From contig CAIYPH010000139.1 of assembly GCA_903928045.1 (NCBI GenBank), forward strand, positions 1 through 7,745: DNA of 7,745 nucleotides. Reading direction: 5' to 3'. This DNA comes from an uncultured Rhodospirillales bacterium (lineage in GTDB: Bacteria > Pseudomonadota > Alphaproteobacteria > Acetobacterales > Acetobacteraceae). Made by a program: the position numbers and the translations under genes. Positions within the stretch are counted from its first letter, which is position 1. Every line of letters begins with the position of its first letter. The notes below the pieces were generated by a model. The model did not search any database. It was not told the DNA's origin and was given only the letters and a program-made list of their open reading frames with translations. This document shows positions 1-7,600 of this stretch, one piece after another.

Positions 1-2
1 AG

Positions 3-149
3 GGCTTGCCTATGATCGGCAAGCTGCTCGGACACACGCAGGTTCAGACCACGGCGCGCTATGCCCACCTCGCCGCCGATCCGGTGAAGAGTGCGGCGAA
101 CCATGTGTCCGGGGAGCTCGCTAGTATGTTGGACAACAAGGCGGCGTAG
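3..149 (+). CDS. Tyrosine recombinase (integrase), C-terminal end only
   Basis: This is the last 48 residues of a phage-type integrase; the rest of the gene lies upstream of the window. The reading frame contains GKLLGHTQVQTTARYAHL, the typical end of the tyrosine recombinase catalytic domain. It has the conserved active-site histidine of the LLGH motif (codon at 33) and the nucleophilic tyrosine of the ARYAHL motif (codon at 60), followed by a short helical tail and a TAG stop at 147. In this family the tyrosine attacks DNA and forms a 3'-phosphotyrosine link during integration or excision. The visible part shows no damage, but whether the gene is whole cannot be judged from here. Bases 17-83 are repeated exactly at 1238-1304. 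The presence of an integrase suggests that the neighbouring genes arrived on an integrative element; that is inference. Confidence 0.85.
   Translation, partial: GLPMIGKLLGHTQVQTTARYAHLAADPVKSAANHVSGELASMLDNKAA
17..83 (+). repeat. 67-bp perfect direct repeat, copy 1
   Basis: These 67 bases are identical, in the same orientation, to 1238-1304. They lie inside the integrase 3' end and encode the GKLLGH to ARYAHLAADP segment, including the catalytic tyrosine. Identity stops sharply at both edges. Just downstream the two copies still encode similar residues (VKSAAN versus IKLAAN) but match at only about 24 of the next 45 bases by my count. Confidence 0.95.
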
Positions 150-299
150 CAAAAGGGAGCAACCTCCAAGGCAATTATTGACCGGCTACAACGAGCAGAG
201 GAACTCCGGCCGGGCTAACGGCGGCTCTTCCGGTGCAGTCGCAGGAGCAGTAAGGATGCCGTTGCGAAGTTTCACTCCGCCGGAGAGGGCAACAAAACC
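150..299 (+). other. Intergenic spacer upstream of the unknown gene
   Basis: There are 150 bases between the integrase stop and the start of the next gene. I see no convincing coding frame, tRNA or terminator. A TTGACC hexamer at 178-183 resembles a sigma-70 -35 box, but no -10 box stands at the right distance, so I do not call a promoter. The last part holds the ribosome binding site of the following gene. Confidence 0.6.
282..289 (+). promoter_or_regulatory. Ribosome binding site of the 300-1070 gene
   Basis: The purine-rich run GGAGAGGG ends 10 bases before the ATG at 300. It supports that start codon and is one of the reasons for treating this frame as a real gene rather than a chance open frame. 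Confidence 0.6.
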
Positions 300-1070
300 A
301 TGAATAAACCTCCCCACGCAGCCTCGCTTCTTCCGACGTCGCCATTGAAGTCGGCGCAGCGAAAGGCCGACTTTTCGGATCAGCCACCGTTGCCGGGGTT
401 CGAGAATGTTCCCGCGCCGGCCGAACGCGTCTTCGTCAAGCTGGCCCGCCAGTGGAACGCAGGCTTCTCTGCAGCTGTTACAGGGCCACCGCGGCGCGTT
501 GTCGATGAACTCGCTCTCACTGCGGTCCTGTTCGCCCAGCAATATGGCAAGTCTTTCACGAACTTCGCTTGGCGGCAGACAGAGATTAATATCGCCCTTG
601 CAGAACAACGAGATGTTCCTTGGGCGGATCGCCTTCCGTGGCGCCTCGCGGCCGCATCCTGGAAGCCGAATCCTGGGCAAACTGCGGCGCTGCATGAACT
701 CGTTAGCAATCTCAACCACCACAACTCAGCATTGCGCATCTGGACGATGGAACTGGCGTGGATGGTCCGTCCTTGGCTTACGCCTGATTCCGCTCTTACT
801 CCATTGCTCGAAAACGTCGCTGGCACGCTTCTCGGCGTAGATCTGGCGTTTGGCCTCGCGGGAACCTTATTCAGCGTCGAAAAAGATTTATACGCCGCAG
901 CCGAGGCTTGGCAGCCGCCAGCAATATTCGCGGAGCAATATAAGGACCGTGTGGCTGCGCTCAGACGTGTGGGACTACTCGCAACCCAGGCGTCTTTTTG
1001 GCAGTTGGAGGCGAGCTGCCGCCGAGCTATCGCTGAACCCGCGTTGTCGAAAGATGACGTCGCATCGTAA
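300..1070 (+). CDS. Unknown 256-residue Trp-rich protein
   Basis: I do not recognise this protein and assign no function. Residues 1-40 are proline- and charge-rich and probably disordered, ending in PPLPGFENV. The rest looks mainly helical and contains ten tryptophans, several in short aromatic patches such as FAWRQ (about 89-93) and WTMELAWMVRPW (148-159). The stretch from about 164 to 191 is hydrophobic but includes E171 and D181, so a transmembrane helix is unlikely; no signal peptide is visible. I take it to be soluble and cytoplasmic. The ATG at 300 has a good ribosome binding site, and the frame is open to TAA at 1068. Its base composition is lower in GC than most of the R-M genes (28 of 60 in 541-600), which suggests a separate origin. 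It lies between two integrase 3' ends and converges on the R-M operon. Cargo of a mobile element or an accessory or defence gene are both possible, with no motif to choose between them. Confidence 0.7.
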   Translation: MNKPPHAASLLPTSPLKSAQRKADFSDQPPLPGFENVPAPAERVFVKLARQWNAGFSAAVTGPPRRVVDELALTAVLFAQQYGKSFTNFAWRQTEINIALAEQRDVPWADRLPWRLAAASWKPNPGQTAALHELVSNLNHHNSALRIWTMELAWMVRPWLTPDSALTPLLENVAGTLLGVDLAFGLAGTLFSVEKDLYAAAEAWQPPAIFAEQYKDRVAALRRVGLLATQASFWQLEASCRRAIAEPALSKDDVAS

Positions 1071-1084
1071 CTAACAATGATTGA

Positions 1085-1107
1085 ACACCGCCACTGTCGG
1101 CGGCTGT
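1085..1107 (+). terminator. Possible terminator hairpin after the unknown gene
   Basis: Fifteen bases after the TAA of the upstream gene, CCGCC (1088-1092) pairs with GGCGG (1099-1103) around a 6-base loop. With a one-base bulge at 1104 the stem extends by ACA/TGT to 1085 and 1107. No T-run follows, so it is not a standard intrinsic terminator. It may only slow polymerase or protect the 3' end, or it may be chance in GC-rich DNA. Confidence 0.25.
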
Positions 1108-1237
1108 GTCGCGGAGGCTTCATCAGTGCAATGGAACCGATGCAGTTGAGGCTTGGAGAGCGGAACGGGCCTGTATTTTGTCTCTATTGCTACGCAGCGC
1201 AGGCGACCATTCTGTCGATGGTCCGCATGCCGACAAC

Positions 1238-1304
1238 CGGCAAGCTGCTCGGACACACGCAGGTTCAGACCACGGCGCGCTATGCCCACCTCGCCGCCGA
1301 TCCG
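1238..1304 (+). repeat. 67-bp perfect direct repeat, copy 2
   Basis: Identical to 17-83 at an offset of 1221 bases, and located inside the integrase remnant. The two copies bracket the unknown 256-residue gene, so homologous recombination between them could delete that gene as a circle of about 1.2 kb. Confidence 0.95.
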
Positions 1305-1447
1305 ATCAAGCTGGCCGCCAACAGTATCTCCAATCAGTTGGCGGAGATGATGGTGGGCTGATGGAGCGTATTTCGTGAGATTGCAACGCAACTCCTTCGA
1401 CCAGCTTGCTTCAGCTGCATTTCTGGCACCGGACAGGCTTGATTGGA

Positions 1448-4400
1448 TCAAACGGCATGGTCGGCAATCCTCGCGCTGGGACGCTCAAGGAAGCGTAGTT
1501 CCCGCTCCAGCATCTGCGGGTTCCGGCAGACGTGGAAGTCCCACCGGCCAAGCTTCCCCCAATTGTTCACCGCCCGCACCCAGCGCCGCGCACCCTCGTG
1601 CTTCGCGGTCGTCTGATTGTCTTCGAAGCCCTTCACCTCCAGCACCAAAGTGAAGTCAGGTTCGCCTTCGGGCATCGCCATACGCACGAGGAAATCCGGC
1701 TCGTAACCATGGTCAACCCCGAGGAACTCATATGGGATGCTCAGGTCCATCCCTTCATTGCGCGCATAGAAGCGGATCAGTCCCTGTTGCGCAGCCTGCT
1801 CCAATCGAAAGGCGGCGCTCTGCTCCCAGGCCGCGGTGTCCGCCACTACGTGCCCAATGTGGCTCGCCATCGTCGCGAAGACCGGGCGCTTCGTGCGGAA
1901 CTCCACACCGGCGGTGCTGCCGATCTCCTGGGTGCGGTTCAGGAGCGGCAGCAGCGGCGGCTCGCCGGATGACTCATCCGGCTGGATCGCGTCACGCACC
2001 CGCTCCACCACCTGCCTTGTATACTTCTCCAGGCCAAGCTCCGGCTCGGGCGCGCCATTGAAGTCCACCTTTCGCCGTACGTATTCCTCGACGACGCGAA
2101 ACACCTGCGGGAACAGCGCATGCCGTGATTGCAGCGCAAACACGCGGCGCTTCCTGCCCTCCACGCCAGAGGTGCCAGCCTGGGTCAACTCCTCGACGAC
2201 ACGCTGGGCCGCCTGGAACATGACCGTCTGGAGGTGGACCGAGTCATAATAGGCATCGCGGTTCTGCTGAGCGAAGCCGAATGGCGACGGTGTTTCCGCC
2301 ATGCCGCCGCCCACCTGCACGCCCACCTGCGGGCGCACGAACGTCCCGGTGGGTTCGCGGTTCGGCTCGATGCGCAGCGTCTCCATCGCACCGACATCGC
2401 ATCGGATGAGGTTGCGCCGGAGCGCGAAGGCATAACCTTCCACCACCGGAAAGCGCATTTCCATTGCCGCCCGTTCGGGCAAAGCCCTCACGAGATTTGG
2501 CGGCGTGTCGTCGGGTTCCGGCTTGTTCACCGGTCGGCCGCGGAACGGGATCACCGAGAACGGCACGCCATAGACGTCGCAATATTCCTCGGTCAGCAGC
2601 CCGGTCGCCGGGTCCGGCTTGTAGTCCATCCGCCGCAGGCCACGGCCAACGACCTGCTCGCACAGCAACTGGCTCGTGAATGCCCGCAGACCAAGGATCT
2701 GAGTGACCGTGTTGGCGTCCCACCCCTCCGTCAGCATCGCAACCGAGACGACACAACGAACATGCTCGCCCGGCTCACCAGCCTTGCCGACGGTGGCGAC
2801 CACGCGCCGCAGTTCCTCGGCGGCATCGGCCCTCTTCTTGCCACCCCCATTCCCGCCCGCCTCCGCCTGCGCCAGCAGCTTGCTGTCGATACGGATGGTG
2901 ACCTTTCGCTCCGCCGTATTGCTGAACAACTCGGGGAACACCTCGCCGGAACCGTACGCAATGCGGGGCTTTGGCTTCTTCCCGCGCTTGGCGATGGGCG
3001 GCTCCTCCTCACCGTCGTCCTCCTCCAGGACCTCCATCACCTCCGCCTCGGTGACCGTCTCGATCACCTGCTCGCCACTGATGCGCCGATAGAACTCCTC
3101 CGCAATGTCCGTGTTGTCGCAAACGACGATGACACAGGGCGGAGTCCGGTCCACCCCAGGCTGTGCAGCCTGGATGCGTTCGAAGCGCTCCTTCCACTGG
3201 CCCATGATCTGCACCAGCGCGCCTTCCGCCTCCCGCCAGACCACCGCGGGCTTCGGCTTGCCCGATCGCCCGGGCAGTTTCTCGCCCGGCTGCAACCCGT
3301 CCCGGATTGCCTCCCACAGGCGAAAATATCGCGGGTCCGGGCGCCCCGTCGTGTCCTGCACGGGGAGCCGCGGAATTTTTGTGATCCCGCTCTCGATCGC
3401 ATCCACCAGCCCGAAGTCGGACACGATCCAGGGGAAAGGCTGACCCTCGGGATAGCCGCTGCCCTTGATCCGGAACGGTGTGGCCGACAGATCGACCACC
3501 ATGGCGATACCCGGCGCATCGCCGCCGGCCGCATTCAGCCGGTCGAGCCCGTCCACCCAAACGGTCGCCTCCTGAGCTTCTTCCTCGAACGTCGCCTTGT
3601 CGTCGCCCGTCAGTCCGGAGCCGGCCGCCACGCCCGGCGCCGGCCGCCAGCAATGATGGCCCTCGTCGTTGATAACCAGGATCGGCAGCCGATCCGCGGC
3701 ACCGCCGAGGATGCGCCGGAGAAAATCCGCCGGCATCTCCTCGCCCTTGTCGACAACGGGATAGCTCTTGTCGCCCTCCTTGTGCGGGCTTTCCGGTGCA
3801 AAGCGGTGCCAATTCTCGATGATCACCGTCCCGCGATGCAGTAACGGCCGCCACTTCGACGGCACCAGATGGAACGCGTCGTAATAATTATCGGGCGCGT
3901 CCGGCCGCAGCACGCCAAGTCGTTCCTTCACCGTCAGGTTCGGCGCGCAGAGCAACGCCACATCCGGGTATTCCCGACTTTCCGGGCTGATGCCGCGGTT
4001 CACGAACGCCCAGGTGATCACCATCGCCGCGACCAGCGTCTTGCCGCTGCCGGTGGCCAGCTTGGTGCCCAGCCGTCGCAGCGGTTTCAACGCGGGATCG
4101 GCCGGCCGGTCCACCAGCGTCGGAAAGAACTCGGCGCCTTGCGTCAGTTGGAAGGCGGGGCCGGGCCGCACACCCGTCAGCAGGCGCCCCAGATCGTCCT
4201 CCGTCACCTTCGGCGCAAATCGCAGCCTGCTGGTGCGGCCCGTGAAGCGTATTTCCGCCAGATAGATGATCGTCTCCACCGCCTCGCGCTGGCCGAAGAA
4301 CAGCCGGCGCTCCCGGTCCTCCCGCCCCCAATGGCGGAGCAATTCCCGCGTCGCCAGAGTGGCCCCGCGGTAATCAGCCTCCCGCCAGCGGCGCACATCA

Positions 4401-4660
4401 TCGCGCAGCAGGTTGGGCAAAGGCAGGTCGTCCTGTTGCTCCTGCGCCAGCAGCGACATCTGCGCGCTGCCCGTCCGCTCCGTCTTGTACCAATAGGAAG
4501 CCGGGCGCCGCCCTGGCTCCTTCCGTGCAGCGCCGGTCAGCGTGTCGTATTTCCAGTGCTGGTTCGGCTCCGTATAGGGCGAACACAGAATCGGACGCTC
4601 GACCGGCTGGATCGGAATGTCCTGCTGCTGCGGTGGCGCGTTTTTTACCCTTGGCGCCAT
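1448..4660 (-). CDS. Type III-like restriction enzyme, helicase-nuclease (Res)
   Basis: This 1070-residue protein has the build of a type III Res subunit: a superfamily 2 ATPase that moves along DNA, plus a nuclease. Visible helicase motifs are ATGSGKT (Walker A, 202-208), DEGH (Walker B, 332-335), SAT (392-394), TEGWD (644-648) and QVVGRGLRR (669-677). Near the C-terminus, PD at 988-989 and EVK at 1008-1010 form a PD-(D/E)xK nuclease site, with E946 a candidate helper acid; nothing catalytic looks lost. The N-terminal stretch around EPNQHWKYDT (31-40) and GRRPASYWY (50-58) resembles a group of long Res proteins that I recall under the NCBI label 'BPTD_3080 family restriction endonuclease'; that name is from memory. 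A charged linker (about 545-565) sits between the two RecA-like halves. The ATG at 4660 lies 4 bases past the methyltransferase stop, with GGAGGG 8 bases upstream, so the two are co-translated. The length is slightly above classical Res. Expected role: ATP-dependent cleavage of unmethylated foreign DNA together with the methyltransferase. Confidence 0.92.
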   Translation of the reverse strand: MAPRVKNAPPQQQDIPIQPVERPILCSPYTEPNQHWKYDTLTGAARKEPGRRPASYWYKTERTGSAQMSLLAQEQQDDLPLPNLLRDDVRRWREADYRGATLATRELLRHWGREDRERRLFFGQREAVETIIYLAEIRFTGRTSRLRFAPKVTEDDLGRLLTGVRPGPAFQLTQGAEFFPTLVDRPADPALKPLRRLGTKLATGSGKTLVAAMVITWAFVNRGISPESREYPDVALLCAPNLTVKERLGVLRPDAPDNYYDAFHLVPSKWRPLLHRGTVIIENWHRFAPESPHKEGDKSYPVVDKGEEMPADFLRRILGGAADRLPILVINDEGHHCWRPAPGVAAGSGLTGDDKATFEEEAQEATVWVDGLDRLNAAGGDAPGIAMVVDLSATPFRIKGSGYPEGQPFPWIVSDFGLVDAIESGITKIPRLPVQDTTGRPDPRYFRLWEAIRDGLQPGEKLPGRSGKPKPAVVWREAEGALVQIMGQWKERFERIQAAQPGVDRTPPCVIVVCDNTDIAEEFYRRISGEQVIETVTEAEVMEVLEEDDGEEEPPIAKRGKKPKPRIAYGSGEVFPELFSNTAERKVTIRIDSKLLAQAEAGGNGGGKKRADAAEELRRVVATVGKAGEPGEHVRCVVSVAMLTEGWDANTVTQILGLRAFTSQLLCEQVVGRGLRRMDYKPDPATGLLTEEYCDVYGVPFSVIPFRGRPVNKPEPDDTPPNLVRALPERAAMEMRFPVVEGYAFALRRNLIRCDVGAMETLRIEPNREPTGTFVRPQVGVQVGGGMAETPSPFGFAQQNRDAYYDSVHLQTVMFQAAQRVVEELTQAGTSGVEGRKRRVFALQSRHALFPQVFRVVEEYVRRKVDFNGAPEPELGLEKYTRQVVERVRDAIQPDESSGEPPLLPLLNRTQEIGSTAGVEFRTKRPVFATMASHIGHVVADTAAWEQSAAFRLEQAAQQGLIRFYARNEGMDLSIPYEFLGVDHGYEPDFLVRMAMPEGEPDFTLVLEVKGFEDNQTTAKHEGARRWVRAVNNWGKLGRWDFHVCRNPQMLERELRFLERPSARIADHAV

Positions 4661-4664
4661 CGCC

Positions 4665-7600
4665 TCAGCCCTCCAGCCGATGCAGGCGCATCACCTCATT
4701 GCCGCGCGGGTCGATCACCTTCACCGCGACGCAGGCATGCTCGCCTTTCGCGAACGGCAGGCTGACGGTGCCGGACAGGGTCGCGAAGGCTTCCTCGTCC
4801 ACCACCCCCTTCAACGCAGCGCTCAGCTTCGCCCACGCATCCTTGTCCGGGAAGAAGGCCTGCGTGATGCAGAAGCTGCGGCCGTCATAGTCGCTGTCCA
4901 CGAACCAAGCGGCCACCTTGTCGGCACGGCTGGGGGTGGTGATGTTGGTGACGGGGTCGTAGATATCCACCCCCTCCATCACCACGCGCCATTCATCCTT
5001 GCCCGCCGGTTCGAGCTTCGAGCGCGGCTTGCCGAACACGGTGAACAACTGCGAGGCCGGCGCATCCTTCAACAGTCCGGCCATCCCCGGATTCACGTCG
5101 GGGCGGATATTCGCCATGTGGACGCGCAGATCGGGATGCTCGGCCTCCTCGATCGCCGCCTGCGCCGCGCCATCGAACGCGAACCCGGCAATCACCAGGT
5201 CGTCATATCCGCGGCGGGAGGTGGCGCGGATCAGCTGCTCCACCTGCCTGGCGGTCACCGGCCCATATTGCGGGCCGAACGCGATCGCCACAGTGGCGCG
5301 GCCTTCCGGGTCCGCATCGGCATCTCCCGCGGGCGCCCATCGTCCCTCGGCATGGATGGCCTGGGAGCGTGCCCCCAGCGGTTCAATGCGCGAGAATTTC
5401 ATCACGCGATTATCGAGAAACCGCACCCCGTCCATTTTCAACAGGCGGAGCATCTGGTCGAGATAGGCTTCGGCGTTTTGCGGCTCGGCGGCCACGCCGC
5501 CGGTGGCTTGCTCGGCAAAGGTTTCGTCGAGTGTCTCCGGCGCGCCGTCGATCGGGCTGGCGCTGCCGGCCTCGTCCAGGCTGGTTTCGGCCGGCTGCAC
5601 CGCTTCCACCGTGAACGGGCCGGAGACGCGGGTGATGCCCCGGACCACCTGCGGCTGGTCCAGCAGGTCTTCCGGCTCCGCGGCATCGGCGATCGCCTGG
5701 TCCACCTCATCCTGCTTCGCCCGCCAGGCCGCGCGATAGGCGATGATCGCCTGGGCCAACTCCTCGGGGTGGTCCGGGTCGGTGTCGAACGGCACCGTCC
5801 AGTGCTGGAAGCCGTCCGGCGGCTTCGGCAGGTCCCAGCGGCGACGGTCGGCTTCGGTGATGGCGCGCTTGCCCTCGCGCTTCTGCTTGGCGAGCAGCTT
5901 GCCGAGGAGATCACTCCGCTGATTGTTGCCGATCGTCGCCATGGTCGCATTCAGATCGGTAAGGCGCGTGTCCAGGATCGGATCGTGTTTGGCGAAGATC
6001 GGGTCAAGGGCGGCATTCTGCGCGATGGAGCGCAGCATGATGTGCGGGACCTCCTTGCAGATGAAGCCTCCGAGTAGCCCCTTCGCCTCATCTTTGAGTC
6101 GGTAGTGATCGAATTTCGCGGTCAGCAGCCGTTGCCGCGCGATCGCGATAGCGACGCGGGATGTGTCGATGGTGATCCACCGGCGGCCCCATTGCTCGGC
6201 GACGAATGCTGTTGTGCCCGAACCACATGTCGCATCAAGCACGATGTCACCAGGCTTGGTTGCCATCAGCATACAGCGCTCAATCACACGCGGATTGGTC
6301 TCTACCACGTAGCTCTTGTCCGTTGCCCCTGCCACGTCGGCCCAAAAATTACCGATCGTGGTTGCCGCAAAATCCTGAAGGTAGCGGCGGAATCTCAGCG
6401 TCTTTCCAGCACCTGATATCCGGCCGGCACGGATCAGTCTGTCCATGCCCATTGGGGTCGTTGACCAAGTTCGTCCATCTGGAGGCGGAAACGCACGACC
6501 CTCAAACGGGATTTCCGTGCGCTCATGCTCCCGTGCGGGTCGGTTCGAGGAAGTGGAGGTGAGTTGAAAAAATCGGGCATCGGAAGCATCGAGGTCGGCA
6601 TCTGTAGCGCGGCGTTCTTGACCGTCTGGTAGCTGCATTTGGTCGTAGCGCTCTCCAGTGGTTGCGCCCTGACCAGCCTTCAGTTCGGAAAGAGGGGGTT
6701 TGAAGAAGAAAAAATCGCGATTTTTACAGTAAAATATGATATAATCTGAGACAGCCGACAATGTTTCCGACGTTTGACCTCCTGTTTTTTTGACCGTTAT
6801 TAGGCTAATGAAATTCACGGCTCCGAAAATTTCGTCCAGAAGACTTCGAACTCTGTGGACATTCTCATCACCAATTTGTACGAAGATGCTACCGGTTTCC
6901 GCCAACAGCGATCTCGCCACCACCAGCCTATCGCGCAGATATGCAAGGTATGAATGAACCCCGAGTCGCCAAGTGTCCCGGTAGGCTCGAACCATCTCGG
7001 GTTCCCGCGTGAGGTCAGCCTCGCGATCCGACACGGTACGCTTGCCGGTCTCCGGCTGGAAGTTGCTGCCAAATCGAATCCCATAGGGCGGGTCCAGATA
7101 GATCATCTGCACCTTGCCGGCGAGATTCTCGCGCTGCGCCAGGCTCGCCATCACCTGCAAGCTGTCCCCCAGAATCAACCGGTTCGCCCAGTCCACGTCG
7201 TGCTGGTAGAACTTCACCGCCTGCGCATAGGAAAGCGCCGGGTCGGCAAACAGATCGCGCGTCACATCCTGCCGCGCCGCCGCCCGCAGGATGGCCTGGG
7301 TGCTGACCCGCTCATGGATATGCAGCGCCACCGGGTCCACCGCAAAGCCCGGCATCTCCCGCTTCCCGGCCCATTCCAGCCATGGCTCGTGCCGTCGCAG
7401 GGCCTCGGCCAGCAGTGCCGCCTCCTCGGCCGTCAGCTTCTCCCGCGTGGCCTTCTCCAGCAGCAGCGGCAACGCATCCGCCCGGCCCGACGGATCGGCG
7501 CGCAGCGCCGGGTCAAGCCGCGGGGAATAGGCGTAGGTGATCCGCGGCGCGGCCGGAATCCGCCCCTCGGCGGCGATGGCGGCCGGCGGATTATTGGGCC

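Larger units (their letters stand above)
1077..1361 (+). pseudogene. Integrase remnant: tyrosine recombinase C-terminal fragment
   Basis: An open frame of 94 codons whose last 44 residues, from the internal ATG at 1227, match the end of a tyrosine recombinase. It carries the LLGH histidine (codon at 1254) and the ARYAHL tyrosine (codon at 1281). The tail IKLAANSISNQLAEMMVG resembles but does not equal that of the integrase at the window start. The first 50 residues are cysteine- and arginine-rich and do not look like a recombinase. The R...HxxR catalytic residues and the DNA-binding domain are missing, so this cannot be a working recombinase. The ATG at 1077 lies 7 bases after the upstream stop, but no ribosome binding site is visible. 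I read it as a truncated relic. An alternative is a small expressed peptide that binds recombinase sites; nothing here supports that positively. Confidence 0.7.
1071..1447 (+). other. Gene-poor interval with decayed integrase end
   Basis: These 377 bases separate the unknown gene from the convergent Res stop. They contain a hairpin at 1085-1107 and the integrase remnant ending at 1361. The last 86 bases (1362-1447) show no gene. There is a small inverted repeat, CAGCT at 1402-1406 and AGCTG at 1413-1417, with a 6-base loop, but no T-run follows on either strand, so no R-M terminator can be called with confidence. Confidence 0.6.

Noticed and set aside
380..1123. Minus-strand open frame of 247 codons over the unknown gene
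   Set aside because: Its Ser/Arg/Ala-rich composition is typical of an antisense shadow. The plus-strand frame has the ribosome binding site and a more protein-like composition.
1..1361. Recombinase-in-trio (RIT) element suggested by repeated integrase sequences
   Set aside because: Only two integrase 3' ends are visible, one of them truncated, with an unrelated gene between them. There are no three consecutive recombinase genes and no flanking inverted repeats.
2129..3844. Plus-strand open frame of 571 codons opposite Res
   Set aside because: It is antisense to the well-supported Res gene, is rich in His, Arg and Leu in the manner of shadow frames in GC-rich DNA, and shows no domain motif.
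4617..6077. Plus-strand open frame of 486 codons opposite the methyltransferase
   Set aside because: A shadow of the methyltransferase frame with His/Arg/Gly-rich composition. It also crosses the Mod/Res junction, and no recognisable motif is present.
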